DNA from: Chalciporus piperatus
Lineage: Eukaryota > Basidiomycota > Agaricomycetes > Boletales > Boletaceae
Assembly (NCBI GenBank): GCA_038093975.1
Contig: JBBPTG010000013.1
Span: 248,001 to 312,000 of the forward strand
Direction of reading: 5' to 3'
Length of the DNA: 64,000 nucleotides
In this document: piece after piece, positions 34,159-44,454 of the stretch
Numbering within the stretch: the stretch's first letter is position 1
Layout of the letters: the number at the start of each line of letters is the position of its first letter
The notes under the pieces: generated by a model
Told to the model about the DNA's origin: nothing
The model's input: the letters and a program-made list of their open reading frames with translations, nothing else
The model's database searches: none
Translations under genes and position numbers: made by a program

Positions 34159-37047
34159 ATGCCTCGAACTTCCTTCACTGATGAGCAGCTTGCTGTCCTC
34201 GAGTCCATTCTCCAAGAGTACCACAAAATCTCTGGCCAGGACAAAGTCACCAAAAAGGAAGCAATTGTGTCACAACTTATGGAACAATTTTCGACAGTCA
34301 ATCAGAAGAATGACAGGAAGGTGATGGGGAAGTTGCACAAGGTAAGATTATTTTTGCCTGCTGATTAGTCGCCGACATGTGTTGATCAATGCCAGACAAT
34401 CAAGAACTGGCTGAACAATCGAGCGCGGCAAGGGACCGATGAGGAACACTATTTCGAAAAAAAATTGGTCCAGTGTGTTTTGTTTGACGAACGGTCCAGC
34501 GATCAAGACAGAGGCCACCAAACTGACGGCGATCGCTCCTGGCTTGCCTGGGTATGTTAAATTCTGGAGACAGGCTGCCTTGGCGCTCTGCAAGAACCTC
34601 TCCGATGCCGAACACCAGATTTACGTTGACATGGCGGTAGAGTGGAATACCCAGGGAGTGCCCAGGGAGGTACAGATCAAGTGCGTAACTTGCCTTTCAA
34701 ACAACATCTTCTGATGCTTTCTTTACAGAGAAGTCAAGATACATCTTGGGCCATTTCTTAAACAAGTGTCTACAAAAATGTATCACCAGTTCGGTGTTCA
34801 CATGGTCATGTTTTGGGGTCATATGTCAGAAGGAAATGTGCTTCGAGGATTGCAAGTGCTTTTCTTTCATCTACGTTCTCTTTCTGACAAGACATTTAGC
34901 CATGATCATAATGACATGCTGGAGGATGGGCCCACATTGACGAAGGTATGCCCAAATTGGGAGAAGATAGCAGTTGGGACCATTATGTGCACATCGCTTT
35001 CAACAGTATGTGTTTTATTTGAACATGAGCACTAAAACAATCTGACATCTCGCCGTGATTCTGTGGCAGCTGTGTCTGATCCAGCAACATTGTCGGCAGT
35101 TGCCGAGGCAAAGATGTTTCAGCCACAGAAGAGTGACGATAGAGAATGGGCTCTTCCTGCCGAAGATCTTCTGTTGGCGTCCCTGGAGCAGCAAAGCAGT
35201 TTATCCGTGATTTCTTCAACTGCTGCTGGCAAGAAATGTCTGGTGGAAAGGGTAGCACACCGTTTTCAAAAATGACGAAGGATATTGGGCAGTATGTCGA
35301 CCTTGATGCTGGCTATCTCCCTGGCGAGCCTTCCTTTGAAATCAAGGATCCGTCCCATATGTCCAAGGACAATGTGACACTTCTCATTCAGCATTGGAGA
35401 GAAAGGGAAGCCAATCAATTCCTTAGACCCATCTTTGCCTTCAAGGAGATGGCAAAGCATTCGTGCAAGAAACCAATGGCAAGACCACCGAACTCGCCAA
35501 CAGCTTCGCCGATTCAACCGGCCGTATCTTCGGCGACGGAACCTGGCGCAACCGCTGCCATACCACCGCCTATCCCACCTAGACCGATTCAACCAGCCAT
35601 ACCTTTGGCAATGGAACCTGGCGCAACCACTGTCATACCACCACCAATCCCACCTAGACCAAGCAAAACAATCCCCGCTGCCGCTGCTATACCATCCTTG
35701 ATCCAACCGACTGGATCCTCATCTATTACACTTCTAGAACCCAGCTCCAATGCTTCATCCATGGCGCCCACGCCAACTGTCGTCCCATCTGCTACAGATG
35801 GCTCCCTGAGTGAAGATGAAGAAAGCCTCGGAGACAAGTTGTGGTCATCCTCATGTCAACATTCCACCACCCTTGAAGGACAACTTGTGTTCCTTCGTTC
35901 GCTCACCGATCAGATGGAGTATCTGAGCATTGTCAATGTCCTCCACTACGCTCAAGTAAGTAACCTTGTTTACCATTGAAGTATGTTTGTAGTTGACAAT
36001 TGAGTCATCAGGTGAAGACCGCAGCTGAGATTCCATTGCCTTGTAGAATAGACTGGAGTATGACACCTTCCATCTGCCACAAGAGGGACATTGCTGATCA
36101 GCTGGGCATCAGTCGGCATTCAACAGTGATTTGTTCAATGCATCTGGTGAAGCCCATGGGCGAGCTTCGTTGCTTTCTCAAATGTTGCTAGCCGGAATGC
36201 TTGTACAGGATGTCGAGATTGTTGGCAATCAAAGAACCTCCCTCCATGTGTATCCCTTCATTGCCCCAGAGCTCAAGGGCAAGACATTGCCCACCCAACA
36301 CATTACCGACGTGATCCTCCCATGGTGTAAACAAGTAGCCAAAGAACTCATAGAAGTGCATGCCGATGGCATATCACACTGCCCTCATCGCTGTCTGGCC
36401 GATGTCAGGGGCAGGTGGGAGGCGGCACTGGACTTCATGCTTTCGCTGTCAACTGACAAGCACTGTTGGCAACTGATTATGGCCTTGGAGAACATTCCGC
36501 TGGATGCCGATTGTGCATGCCAACTTCCTCTGCCACTAGATTTCAGCTGGCAAACTGTGTCACACCACCTGAGAGAGGAGAGGTCCCACATAAAAGTTGG
36601 CAGGCGGCTTTCGAGGTAATTTCTGCCCTCACAGTGATGAATTCATCCAGCGAAAGCTGCGGAAGATGGTACAACACCCTACATGCAGCCTTCGTTGGCA
36701 TGGAACTTCATGATGTCATCATGTCAGAGTCTTCCTCGGTCTCTTGTTCCTATCCATTCATCCCTGTGTTTGTATCGTCTTCGGAGATCACACAGTCTCA
36801 CATCACTGACATTATCCAATGGTGCAAAGCCTTCACGCGCTCCATCATCAAGTCTCCCCGTGACAAACAGACAGCGAGGAAACGATGGCAATTGGTCGGC
36901 GAAGCACTGAGCGATCAGCCTGCAAAGAGACTGGGAGTTCCTGATGTAGTGAATGTGGATGCAGTATCAGTGCCAAGGCCGGTGAGGACAAGAAAGGCAA
37001 AGAAGTTGGATGTCACAGGCTATCTTATCAATAGAGACTTGGTTTGA
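34159..37047 (+). pseudogene. Homeodomain-like family gene, copy B (decayed)
   Basis: Begins with a helical domain (SFTDEQLAVLESILQEYHK) followed, across an intron at about 34341-34395, by TIKNWLNNRARQG, which resembles homeodomain recognition helix 3. Next come a conserved block (GVPREVQIK, then MYHQFGVHMVMFWGHMSEGN), a Pro-rich repeat (IPPPIPPRP, twice), and the C-terminal half shared with copy A. Lesions: a frame change at an 8-A run (34457-34464), a missing base near 36055 with an in-frame TGA soon after, and another shift near 36590. DNA binding is an inference from the helix-3 likeness. Convergent with the Zn-cluster gene 36967-37725. Confidence 0.55.
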
Positions 37048-37725
37048 TGGTGGAATATATATACTATGCTCACTACCAAAGAGCTTATCATATATATTAC
37101 TTTGATCAGACTGAACTGCTCTCATCGTTCTCTCGAGCGACTTGTACCTCCTCAGCATTGAAGTATCTTGTTGAGCAGCAAGAGTTCTGCTGCGAACTTG
37201 ATTCAACGACTCCTGCACTCTACTCATCATCACCGCGGTTCTCATCTTCAGCTTGTCGATGGTGTCACCGATTTCACTCAACTCAGTTGACAACTCCTGG
37301 TTGGCACAAAGGACCACTACATTATCCTCAGTGATAGATCAACATGATAGGTGATGTACTCACCATCTTGTTCCCCTGGTTGACGGGGATTCACCTTCAC
37401 TACCTCGCCAATCTTTTTGCGACCATCTAATGGATCATAGACGGATTAGCCGTTGCCAACATTGTGCAGCGATAGCCCAGTGGTGTCTGATTAATCGCCA
37501 AAGACAATGGCGACGGGAAGGGGTGTGTTTGTCGCCGGTTCTGAGTCTTCATCGGCAGAGCTGTTAATGAACTTGGGACTCGTGAAGGCTCTCCGCGGGT
37601 TTGTTGTTGACAGCGCCATCGTCTTCCATGTCCCGGCCTCGTAAATCGTCTCCCCGTTTTGCTGTTGACTATCGCGGATATGATTGCAGCGCCGAACATC
37701 GCCACTTCATCAGAAAAAACCATTT
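36967..37725 (-). pseudogene. Zn-cluster/coiled-coil gene, copy B' (5' truncated)
   Basis: Matches copy A' in order: remnant of the cysteine exon end (RCSALQ-like) near 37700, the block ETIYEAGTWKTM, SSADEDSEPA, an in-frame stop near 37490, VYDPLDGRKKIGEVVKV, an intron (about 37355-37297), then a coiled coil ending QQDTSMLRRYKSLERTMR. The cysteine motif itself is missing: the gene is cut at about 37712 by an AT-rich element. The 3' end overlaps the antisense end of copy B by about 80 nt. Confidence 0.55.
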
Positions 37726-37935
37726 CCCTATATAGAAGGGGTCTTATCTAAATAGAGCTATGGTTGCTATAGGACCTTCTATATTACGATATATTATTCT
37801 GCAAGTGACGTAGAGCACTTATAAAGTACTATGGGAACTCTCAGATTACTATATAGCTTTTTGAAAGCGATATTGAGTACTATAAAGTTCTATAATAACT
37901 ACCATAGTAAGGTCTGATATGCGTATTTACTGGTC
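37712..37935. repeat. AT-rich TATAG element, copy 1
   Basis: Starts CATCAGAAAAAACCA and continues with many CTATA/TATAG steps and TTCTGCAAGTGA. Similar in style and in its left boundary to 41998-42235. Both abut truncated Zn-cluster genes. Confidence 0.45.
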
Positions 37936-39218
37936 ATCTTCAACTTTCACGGAGCCGTAGTGATTGGAATGGTAATTGTTGGCGAGTAGTATCATATGTG
38001 ACTATTTGTGCGAGAGGGTGACAATCGTGTCTGTAGCATCAAAAAGAGTGAGCGGCAAGGGAAAGATAAAAGTGGAGGTAACGACAAGGATGAGAGATGT
38101 CGTGACACAACATACCCAATTCATTGTCATCAGTCCGAGGGTGAGGATGAACGGGTCAAGTCGAGAAATGATGTGACACATACGATCATGTGTGTTGCAT
38201 TACTGCTATGCAGTCCAATATCCCACAGGAGATGGAAAAGAATGATGACCTAAGCTCCTCAGACTCTGAAGATGACAATGTTGAGGATGCTGAGGTGATT
38301 GATTTGATAGAGGACTTTGGATTATTGAGTCATGGAGTGGACCCCTTAGAAGAAGACATAGAGGGTTCTTTGCATGGTGCTGATCTTTACATTGGGAGAA
38401 AAAGACATTGAGTAGAGTAAATATTCTATCCTATGTCCATAAATGTGTTAGCTTGCAAATGTTGAGAAATACAAGCACTTCTATGTTGAAATGCAATTAG
38501 ACCTGAAATATGGGACATTCACTGACTAAATGGGAACCCCAGCCCTCTATAGTGGGACACCCCCTCAACATATGAGACTCCCAATATTCTATGGTGGGAC
38601 TCCTTCAACATTAAGTGGGAATCCCAGCCCTCTATAGTGAGACACCCCCTCAACATATGGGCCTCCCAATGCTCAGCATGGGACTGCTCCAACAATGGAT
38701 GGGACTTCCATATCCATAAGCTCAATTACCACTCCACCAACCGCAAGATTACATAATATTGCATAATATTTCTTTGGAATATTATTAATTAGTTCATCAA
38801 TGATGAGCTATTTTGTTGACTGAATGATGGGACTCCCACAAGAATCTCATCAAGGGTCAGAAATGTCTAAAAATAGCTTTGGCTACTTTGTGTTAATGGT
38901 GACTTGGGAAGCCCACATGGTGTTCAAGGGAATCCCTTGCAAGATCTGTGGGACTTTGCATCTAAATAGCTCAATAATTATTTTCCCACATACTGTGGGA
39001 AAGCTATGGGAGCACCCACAGGAAGTGGGCTATTAGCCCTTCAAAAGGGGTCGCCTGAAGTGTTGCTATTAGTGTAAATAGTCTCGGTGTTATTTCGCTG
39101 GATGTTTTCAGAGTTTGGCAAGTTCAGTGTCACACTGGATCACCTTAAATGCGTCGCTGGACATGTTCAGTGATGAATGTTGTCGGTACATCCCAATTGA
39201 CCTTCGGTGATTTGCTAA
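37936..39218. other. Mostly non-coding stretch with short tandem repeat
   Basis: An acidic ORF at 38202-38411 (SSSDSEDDNVEDAEVIDLIEDFG) has no recognised family. 38520-38720 holds two copies of a unit of about 112 bp (CCAGCCCTCTATAGTG, CCCCTCAACATATG). Otherwise nothing recognised. Confidence 0.4.
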
Positions 39219-39227
39219 TTGGGTATG

Positions 39228-40510
39228 TTTTTTTTTTTTTTTTTTTTTTGAATCCATTATTGTCCCTTGTGGGGTGGTAACCGTATGTAGGACAATACTG
39301 TATGATGTAACTAGCTATGAACCACACTAGTGATACTAGAAAAAGAAGCAATGATGATTCCAGATAAACATAAGCCTGTCCCGCCGAGATGGGCAGACAC
39401 GTGAGGAAGAGTGGAGAAGAGTCATATAATCGTAAGTACAGGTCAGAACAAACGACAAAGACAAATGGCCACTGGCCGGGACAAGGAAGGCGACCAACTC
39501 CTGTTGAGAAAGAGAATAATAGATAAAAGGTGGCAGGGTAGTCAGGGCGGGTAGTGCCTGCTGTAGCGCAGCAGGTTATTTCATGAATGATGGGGGTCTT
39601 TTGAGCACGTCCATGGGGTATTCGCACGGTCCAATAGTCAGGGCCATAACGCACAGGTTCGGGTCTGCAAGGGTCCGAGAGACACAAAGGTCCCCATTTG
39701 AGTCGAAACTCAAGAAGACCGGTACTCCCTTCGTGAATTGGACCATGACTACCTGCGGCACCCCATCCGACATTGAATAAGAGGGGATTGGGAGCATATC
39801 AGAGTCGACATGGGATAGGAATGCTGGGCAAAAGGGGTGGTCCAGAACAAGCTGGAGCCATGGGTGGTGAGGATGGGTGGTGCCACTCTTAATGGAGAAT
39901 AGGGAGGGAGTGGGAGAGGCAGGTTGATTAGGGATGACCGGAACTACCGTTGGAGCAGTCACTGGGAAGGGAGGATCAGGTGAATGCACCTCGAGTTGAC
40001 GTTTGATGTCACGGAGCTTCGTCTTTAACCACGTGATCTCCCTGCGAAGTTCCTCTATCATCGCAGGATCAGCTGAGCTGGCCACAGAAGTGGACCAGCA
40101 TGTTGTTTTGATATAGGCGGATAATAAGGGAGAGAACCTTGCCTGAGTCGGCATGCAGAGCTGAGCCTTGAATGAGTGAAAGATGGAGACAATCCAGTGT
40201 ATAGCTCTGCTGCTTCCATCCCCACACGATGTGGGGATAGTTGGAACTGAAAATGTTTTCCCCTGATTGGGGCCGGCCTTGGTAGTCCAAGTCCAGGTGA
40301 GAGGGTGTGCAGTGACATAACGCAGAACAAAGCTGGGAATCGCAGGTGGAGAGAAGCGAGCACGAAAAGTTCCCTTAGGGAAGGCATGAAAACACTTCCC
40401 TATGTCTGAGAGAAGGATCTCGCATGGAGTGTCTGCTGAGCAGACATGTTTTGGGAGGGTAGGGTTTTTTCCCACGGAGGGATGGTGGTGGTTCGAGTCT
40501 AAGGGCATTT
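39228..40510 (-). mobile_element. Intronless retrocopy with poly(A) and target duplication
   Basis: Minus strand: starts 2 nt before the ATG at 40508, runs through the 310-codon ORF and about 325 nt of 3' UTR, and ends in a run of 22 A (39249-39228). Flanked by TTGGGTATG at 39219-39227 and 40511-40519, a 9-bp direct repeat. Poly(A), no introns and a target duplication are the marks of LINE-type retroposition of an mRNA. Confidence 0.78.
39576..40508 (-). CDS. Intact 310-aa ORF of the retrocopy, unknown family
   Basis: Single uninterrupted ORF. N-terminal region with CEILLSDIGKCFHAFPKG and RARFSPPAIPSFVLRYV, a short coiled coil (MIEELRREITWLKTKLRDIKRQLE), a Pro-rich linker, then a C-terminal part with VMVQFTKGVPVFLSFDSNGD. 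No zinc knuckle, signal peptide or membrane segment. It could be a cellular retrogene or an ORF1 of a 5'-truncated LINE; I cannot tell which. Confidence 0.5.
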   Translation of the reverse strand: MPLDSNHHHPSVGKNPTLPKHVCSADTPCEILLSDIGKCFHAFPKGTFRARFSPPAIPSFVLRYVTAHPLTWTWTTKAGPNQGKTFSVPTIPTSCGDGSSRAIHWIVSIFHSFKAQLCMPTQARFSPLLSAYIKTTCWSTSVASSADPAMIEELRREITWLKTKLRDIKRQLEVHSPDPPFPVTAPTVVPVIPNQPASPTPSLFSIKSGTTHPHHPWLQLVLDHPFCPAFLSHVDSDMLPIPSYSMSDGVPQVVMVQFTKGVPVFLSFDSNGDLCVSRTLADPNLCVMALTIGPCEYPMDVLKRPPSFMK

Positions 40511-40519
40511 TTGGGTATG

Positions 40520-41248
40520 TTTGACTGTATACTTTGCCATAGGCGAAATTCTTCGCCGAGAAATGTCAGCACCATGTTTGACACATTCTCAGCATGCCAA
40601 GCCATTAATTTCGCTGTGGGTTGCCACTCAAATTTTACTTCCAGAATGATTTCTGTTTAGAAGCAAGGTCAGGTTGTAAGAATTCAAGATAATAGGGGAA
40701 GATCTTTCGCCGAGACACATCAGCGCCACATTGAACACAGCCCCGGCATTAATTCCACCATGGGTCACCATTGACATTTGAATGTTAGAGGATCTTCGGT
40801 GTTTCGCTGGTGTGATGTTCCACTGTCCATCCAGTTCCTTGCAGGTTAGGTGTCACTGTATAGATTATCACTTGTCGCCAAATCAGTGTGTCGCTTCACA
40901 TGTCGTTGGTGCTTCGTTGGTTCAGTGTGTTGCTGGTTCACTGCATTAGCATTTCACTGTCGCTACATTCATGACTTTTCCCACTGCCCTTCGCTACTTT
41001 TGGTACTTGCCATGTTTGCCACCTGTCTTGCTGCCTTCTCTATGGTTTCTCTTCTCCAGATCTGCGCAGATTGCATCGCGCTTTCAAAGCTATCAGCAGA
41101 ATGAGATCTTTGTTGAGCGAAGGGTGAAGGTTCACCCTTCGCTCAACCAAATACCAAATGTCCCAGTTCGTGGGCCATCTCATCTCCTCGCCAATAGGTA
41201 CGCTAATCATATCCAGCTTGTTGAAGTAATTCATCTGAATCTTCAGAC
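40520..41248. other. Repeat-rich upstream region with a 17-bp hairpin
   Basis: Two diverged units with CGCCGAGA, distantly like the foldback arms at 9322-11174. At about 41113-41148 a perfect hairpin has 17-bp arms (GTTGAGCGAAGGGTGAA and its complement) and a 2-nt loop. No gene recognised. Confidence 0.5.
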
Positions 41249-41620
41249 ATGTCCACATCGCACGATGCCGAACTCCAAGAAAGGCTCAGGCAACAGCAGC
41301 AAACATTGGACTCGGCGCTCGAGCAAATCCAGGCATTAGAGGAAATGCGGCAACAGATCCACAATCAATTCCAGCGACTAAGTGATCGATCACAGCGGCG
41401 CTACAGACACTTGGTGCACCTCTCTCTCCTGGAGGCATCATTGGCGTTGATCAATGAGGGTAATGAGATTCTCGAACAGCGCATCAGGGAACAGGAGGAA
41501 TTGGTCGCTGCACAACATTGCGAGGTTCAAATCTTTTGCAAACAGCTCCACCAACTGCAGGAGAGCAGAGCGGCGGGGACTCGGATGTTTGGTCAACCAA
41601 GGCTGGACTTGCTGTCATGA
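41249..41620 (+). CDS. Small coiled-coil protein, 123 aa
   Basis: Single exon from ATG at 41249. Almost all helical: LQERLRQQQQTLDSALEQIQALEEMRQQIHN-type heptads, then further heptads to QLHQLQE. No known family. It lies 170 bp upstream of a Zn-cluster gene on the same strand. Might be the detached coiled-coil partner of that gene family, but no sequence match to A' or B' coiled coils was seen. Confidence 0.5.
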   Translation: MSTSHDAELQERLRQQQQTLDSALEQIQALEEMRQQIHNQFQRLSDRSQRRYRHLVHLSLLEASLALINEGNEILEQRIREQEELVAAQHCEVQIFCKQLHQLQESRAAGTRMFGQPRLDLLS

Positions 41621-41790
41621 ATAAGTTGGTTTTCTCGCTATTTTCTTGGCTCACACCGACCTGACATCTCAACAGATTCTATTTGTACAACCTGACATGT
41701 ATTGTATTGTAAAAAGTGCGCTACACAATGTATCTGATAAGAGTTGGCACTCGCCATTACGTCATCTGAGACCAACAAAAAGGAAATTGA

Positions 41791-42010
41791 ATGATGTTAA
41801 AACCAGAGGTTGTGATCAATGTCCTTTATTCCTCCTCATCACTCAGCATGCACTACAAACCGGTAAGACATCTCCCCATGTTTCTTCGCATGGCTGAACA
41901 ACACCCATAGAGTTGTGATTTGTGTGGCAACGAGTTTGAATGTGCACTCACCAAGAAGCGTGGCAAGTTCAGACCTTGCCTTCCCTGCAACAAGAGGAAC
42001 ATCAGGAAAA
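41791..42010 (+). pseudogene. Zn-cluster gene, copy C (3' truncated)
   Basis: Exon 1 from ATG 41791 ends LSMHYKP, an intron of about 48 nt ends at 41910, and exon 2 starts SCDLCGNEFECALTKKRGKFRPCLPCNKRN. The spacing CX2CX5CX11CX2C equals copy A', and the intron is in the same place. The sixth Cys and everything after it are lost at about 41998, where an AT-rich element begins. Confidence 0.6.
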
Positions 42011-42235
42011 ACCAACTTTACTCTCATAGCTATAATAGTTCTATAGAGTACTATAATTGCATTCATATTGCTTAGAGAAAAAAGTGCCAAGTCCCCTCTA
42101 TGGAGCACTCTATAGCGCCCCCCAAAACTCCCATAGCTTTTATAATACTCTATAGACTCCAAAAGAATCAACAGCTATTGAGCTCTATAGTAGCTTTTAT
42201 AATACTATATAGACAGTAATTCTGCAGTGATTTAC
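41998..42235. repeat. AT-rich TATAG element, copy 2
   Basis: Begins CATCAGGAAAAACCA, has many CTATAGTA-like steps and TAATTCTGCAGTGA near the right end. Compare 37712-37935. Confidence 0.45.
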
Positions 42236-42349
42236 TGCCCTTTTTTTTTATTTCGCTTCACACTGGTCAAAGATAGATGCATTGGCAGGTTTATCTACAA
42301 CATTTTATATACTAATCTATCACTACAATGAGAATGGTGAGGATGGGGT

Positions 42350-42930
42350 CGGAAAAATGTTGCCAATGCTGCAAGAGCCCCTCAGGCTGGTGAAATGATG
42401 GAGATGCACTTGGGGAGATGTTGTCCGGGCTGGTGAAATGGTGGGGATGGAGTCAGTGGTCAGTGGGTTGGTTGGTGAGTGGACACTCGCCTTGTGAGGC
42501 CAGCGGGCTGTTCAGCCCATGCTGGCAGTTTTTTTTGGTGTCAAGGTGGAAGATGGTGGTGGAGTAAACAGCCCGAACAGCTGTGTTGGAGGTGAGTGGT
42601 TGGGTTGATGGGTGAGCAAACTGTGACACTCACATTTGGGGGCTATTGAGCCCACACCGGCTGTTTCATGTTGAAGGTGGGAGGTGATGGTGGGGTGAAC
42701 AGCCCCAACGGAGTGATTGTGTTGGTTTGTGCATAAACGCTAACCTTTGGGTGCTGGTGGGGCTGTTGAGCCCACGCCGGCGGCTGATTCTTTGTACCAA
42801 AGTGAGAGCTGGTGAAGGGGCAACTTGGCGGCTGAGTTCGAGGTGAGTGGCTGCGTTGGTTCATGCATAAAAACTAACCTTTGGGTGCTGGTGGGGCTGT
42901 TGAGCCCTCACTGGCTTTGTTGAGGTGTTG
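42350..42930. repeat. GC-rich tandem repeats
   Basis: Diverged units of about 130-150 bp containing GGGGCTGTTGAGCCCACGCCGG and CTAACCTTTGGGTGCTGGT. No coding region supported. Confidence 0.6.
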
Positions 42931-43129
42931 AGGTATAGTGTAGAGATAGAAACTTGAAGTAGTGGGAGAAGTTGAAACAGCTGATGTGGCGAGTTCACCA
43001 CAGTCACATGACCACTTGCACGGATTTTTGTGCAAGTCCAACTTATTCTTCCTTGCTTGACTGAGTTGAATAGCAGTGTGGGACAGTGCTGCGGTATACC
43101 ACAGTGCTTTCCCACATACACATGAGCAC

Positions 43130-43860
43130 TACAACCTACCAACTGAGCACTACAGCCCTACCAACAAGCAAAATGCCTTGAAACAGGTTGAAGCCCCACC
43201 CAGCCGCAAGGAAATCCAACGAAAGAGTCAAAGGGCAGGTGGGGTGGGTGGATACAAACAGTGAGTGGAGAGTCGAAACGAGGCAAACGGATGCTGAGAA
43301 TGCGCCCAGCTGCGAAGAAATGTGACAGAGCGAGGCCACAGCGCTCTCTGACGAAACCGAAGAGATTGCGACCCGATTCGAAGTGGTGTGTGAGAGTGTT
43401 CATCGAGGAGTTGAGGGTTGAGGTCAATGAAACGGGCAGCTGTGTCGATGCAGACTGCATGCCGAAGCTTGAAGCGAGCGAAACGACTGATCCGCAAGTC
43501 ATGCAAGTCCAGCTAGGGGGCGACATGAACTGCAACCAATCAGGAGACGTCAAAACCAATCACGGACACATGGAGATGATCAACAAGGACGGTGCGCAGA
43601 GACGAGCAGGACGAGTGGGAGAATGACGAGACACATCGAAATGCATCGATCAAGGGGGAGAAGTAGTTGATGAGGCCGTTTGAGCGATTGACACGAGGAG
43701 TCAACAAAAACGGTCAGTATAACACGACAAACAACAAGAACTCACTCAGACCATTTCTAGACCATTCTCCGCCTATCCGTCATCCAGCATCCATACGAGC
43801 GAGCACGAAAAAACGAGCTGAGCACACGATGCAACAGCACAGTCACACGATCAGAGTCGT
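43130..43860. other. Uncertain region with overlapping open frames
   Basis: Open frames on both strands (plus 43261-43626, Arg/Lys-rich start; minus 43559-43158). Neither shows a domain or start context that would decide between them, and both may be chance. Confidence 0.25.
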
Positions 43861-44194
43861 GTGGCCATACCACTGTAACGAGGACAACGACGACGTGACA
43901 CACGTGATTGTGTGTGTCGCGTCATTTCTCGTTTCTCGTCCCCACCATGTCGTTCACCCTCGCCCTCAACCTGACAACCACAACGACGAGAAACAACACA
44001 GCACACATGATCATGCGCTGTGTTGTTTCTCGTCTTGTTCTTGTTCTCTTCCTCTCACCCTCATCCTCACCCTCAGGCTCACCCTCGACTGATGACAACG
44101 GCGACGACAAGAGACGACGACGACACACGATCACGTGTGTCATCTCGTCTCTCATTCCCGTTCTCGTCCCTTGTCCCTTGTCCTCACCTCACCC

Positions 44195-44255
<61 letters not shown>

Positions 44256-44450
44256 TCACCCTCGGCCAACAACAACAACGAGAGATGGCATGCGTTCGTG
44301 TTGTTCTCGCTTCTTGTTCTTCGACGACGACGAGAAACCTCTTCCTCACCCTCACCCGGTGACGACGGCGACAACACACGATCATGTGTGTCGTCTCGTC
44401 TCTCACTTGTCCTCACTCAACTGACAACGATGACGACGAGAGACAATCTA
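43861..44450. repeat. Microsatellite region with CCCTCA hexamer array
   Basis: Flanks are rich in ACGACGA and CACACGATCA. Core at about 44194-44258 is CACCCT/CCCTCA repeated about eleven times. Minus strand is TGAGGG, which could form G-quadruplexes. Open frames here are repeat artefacts. Confidence 0.75.
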
Positions 44451-44454
44451 TAAG

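Noticed and set aside
34159..37047. HD mating-type locus
   Set aside because: The helix-3-like motif is suggestive, but the partner gene is a convergent Zn-cluster/coiled-coil gene, not a divergent second homeodomain gene, and two decayed copies lie 34 kb apart.
43900..44450. Ser/Pro-rich ORFs through the CCCTCA array
   Set aside because: Open in all frames because of the hexamer repeat; no other sign of a gene.
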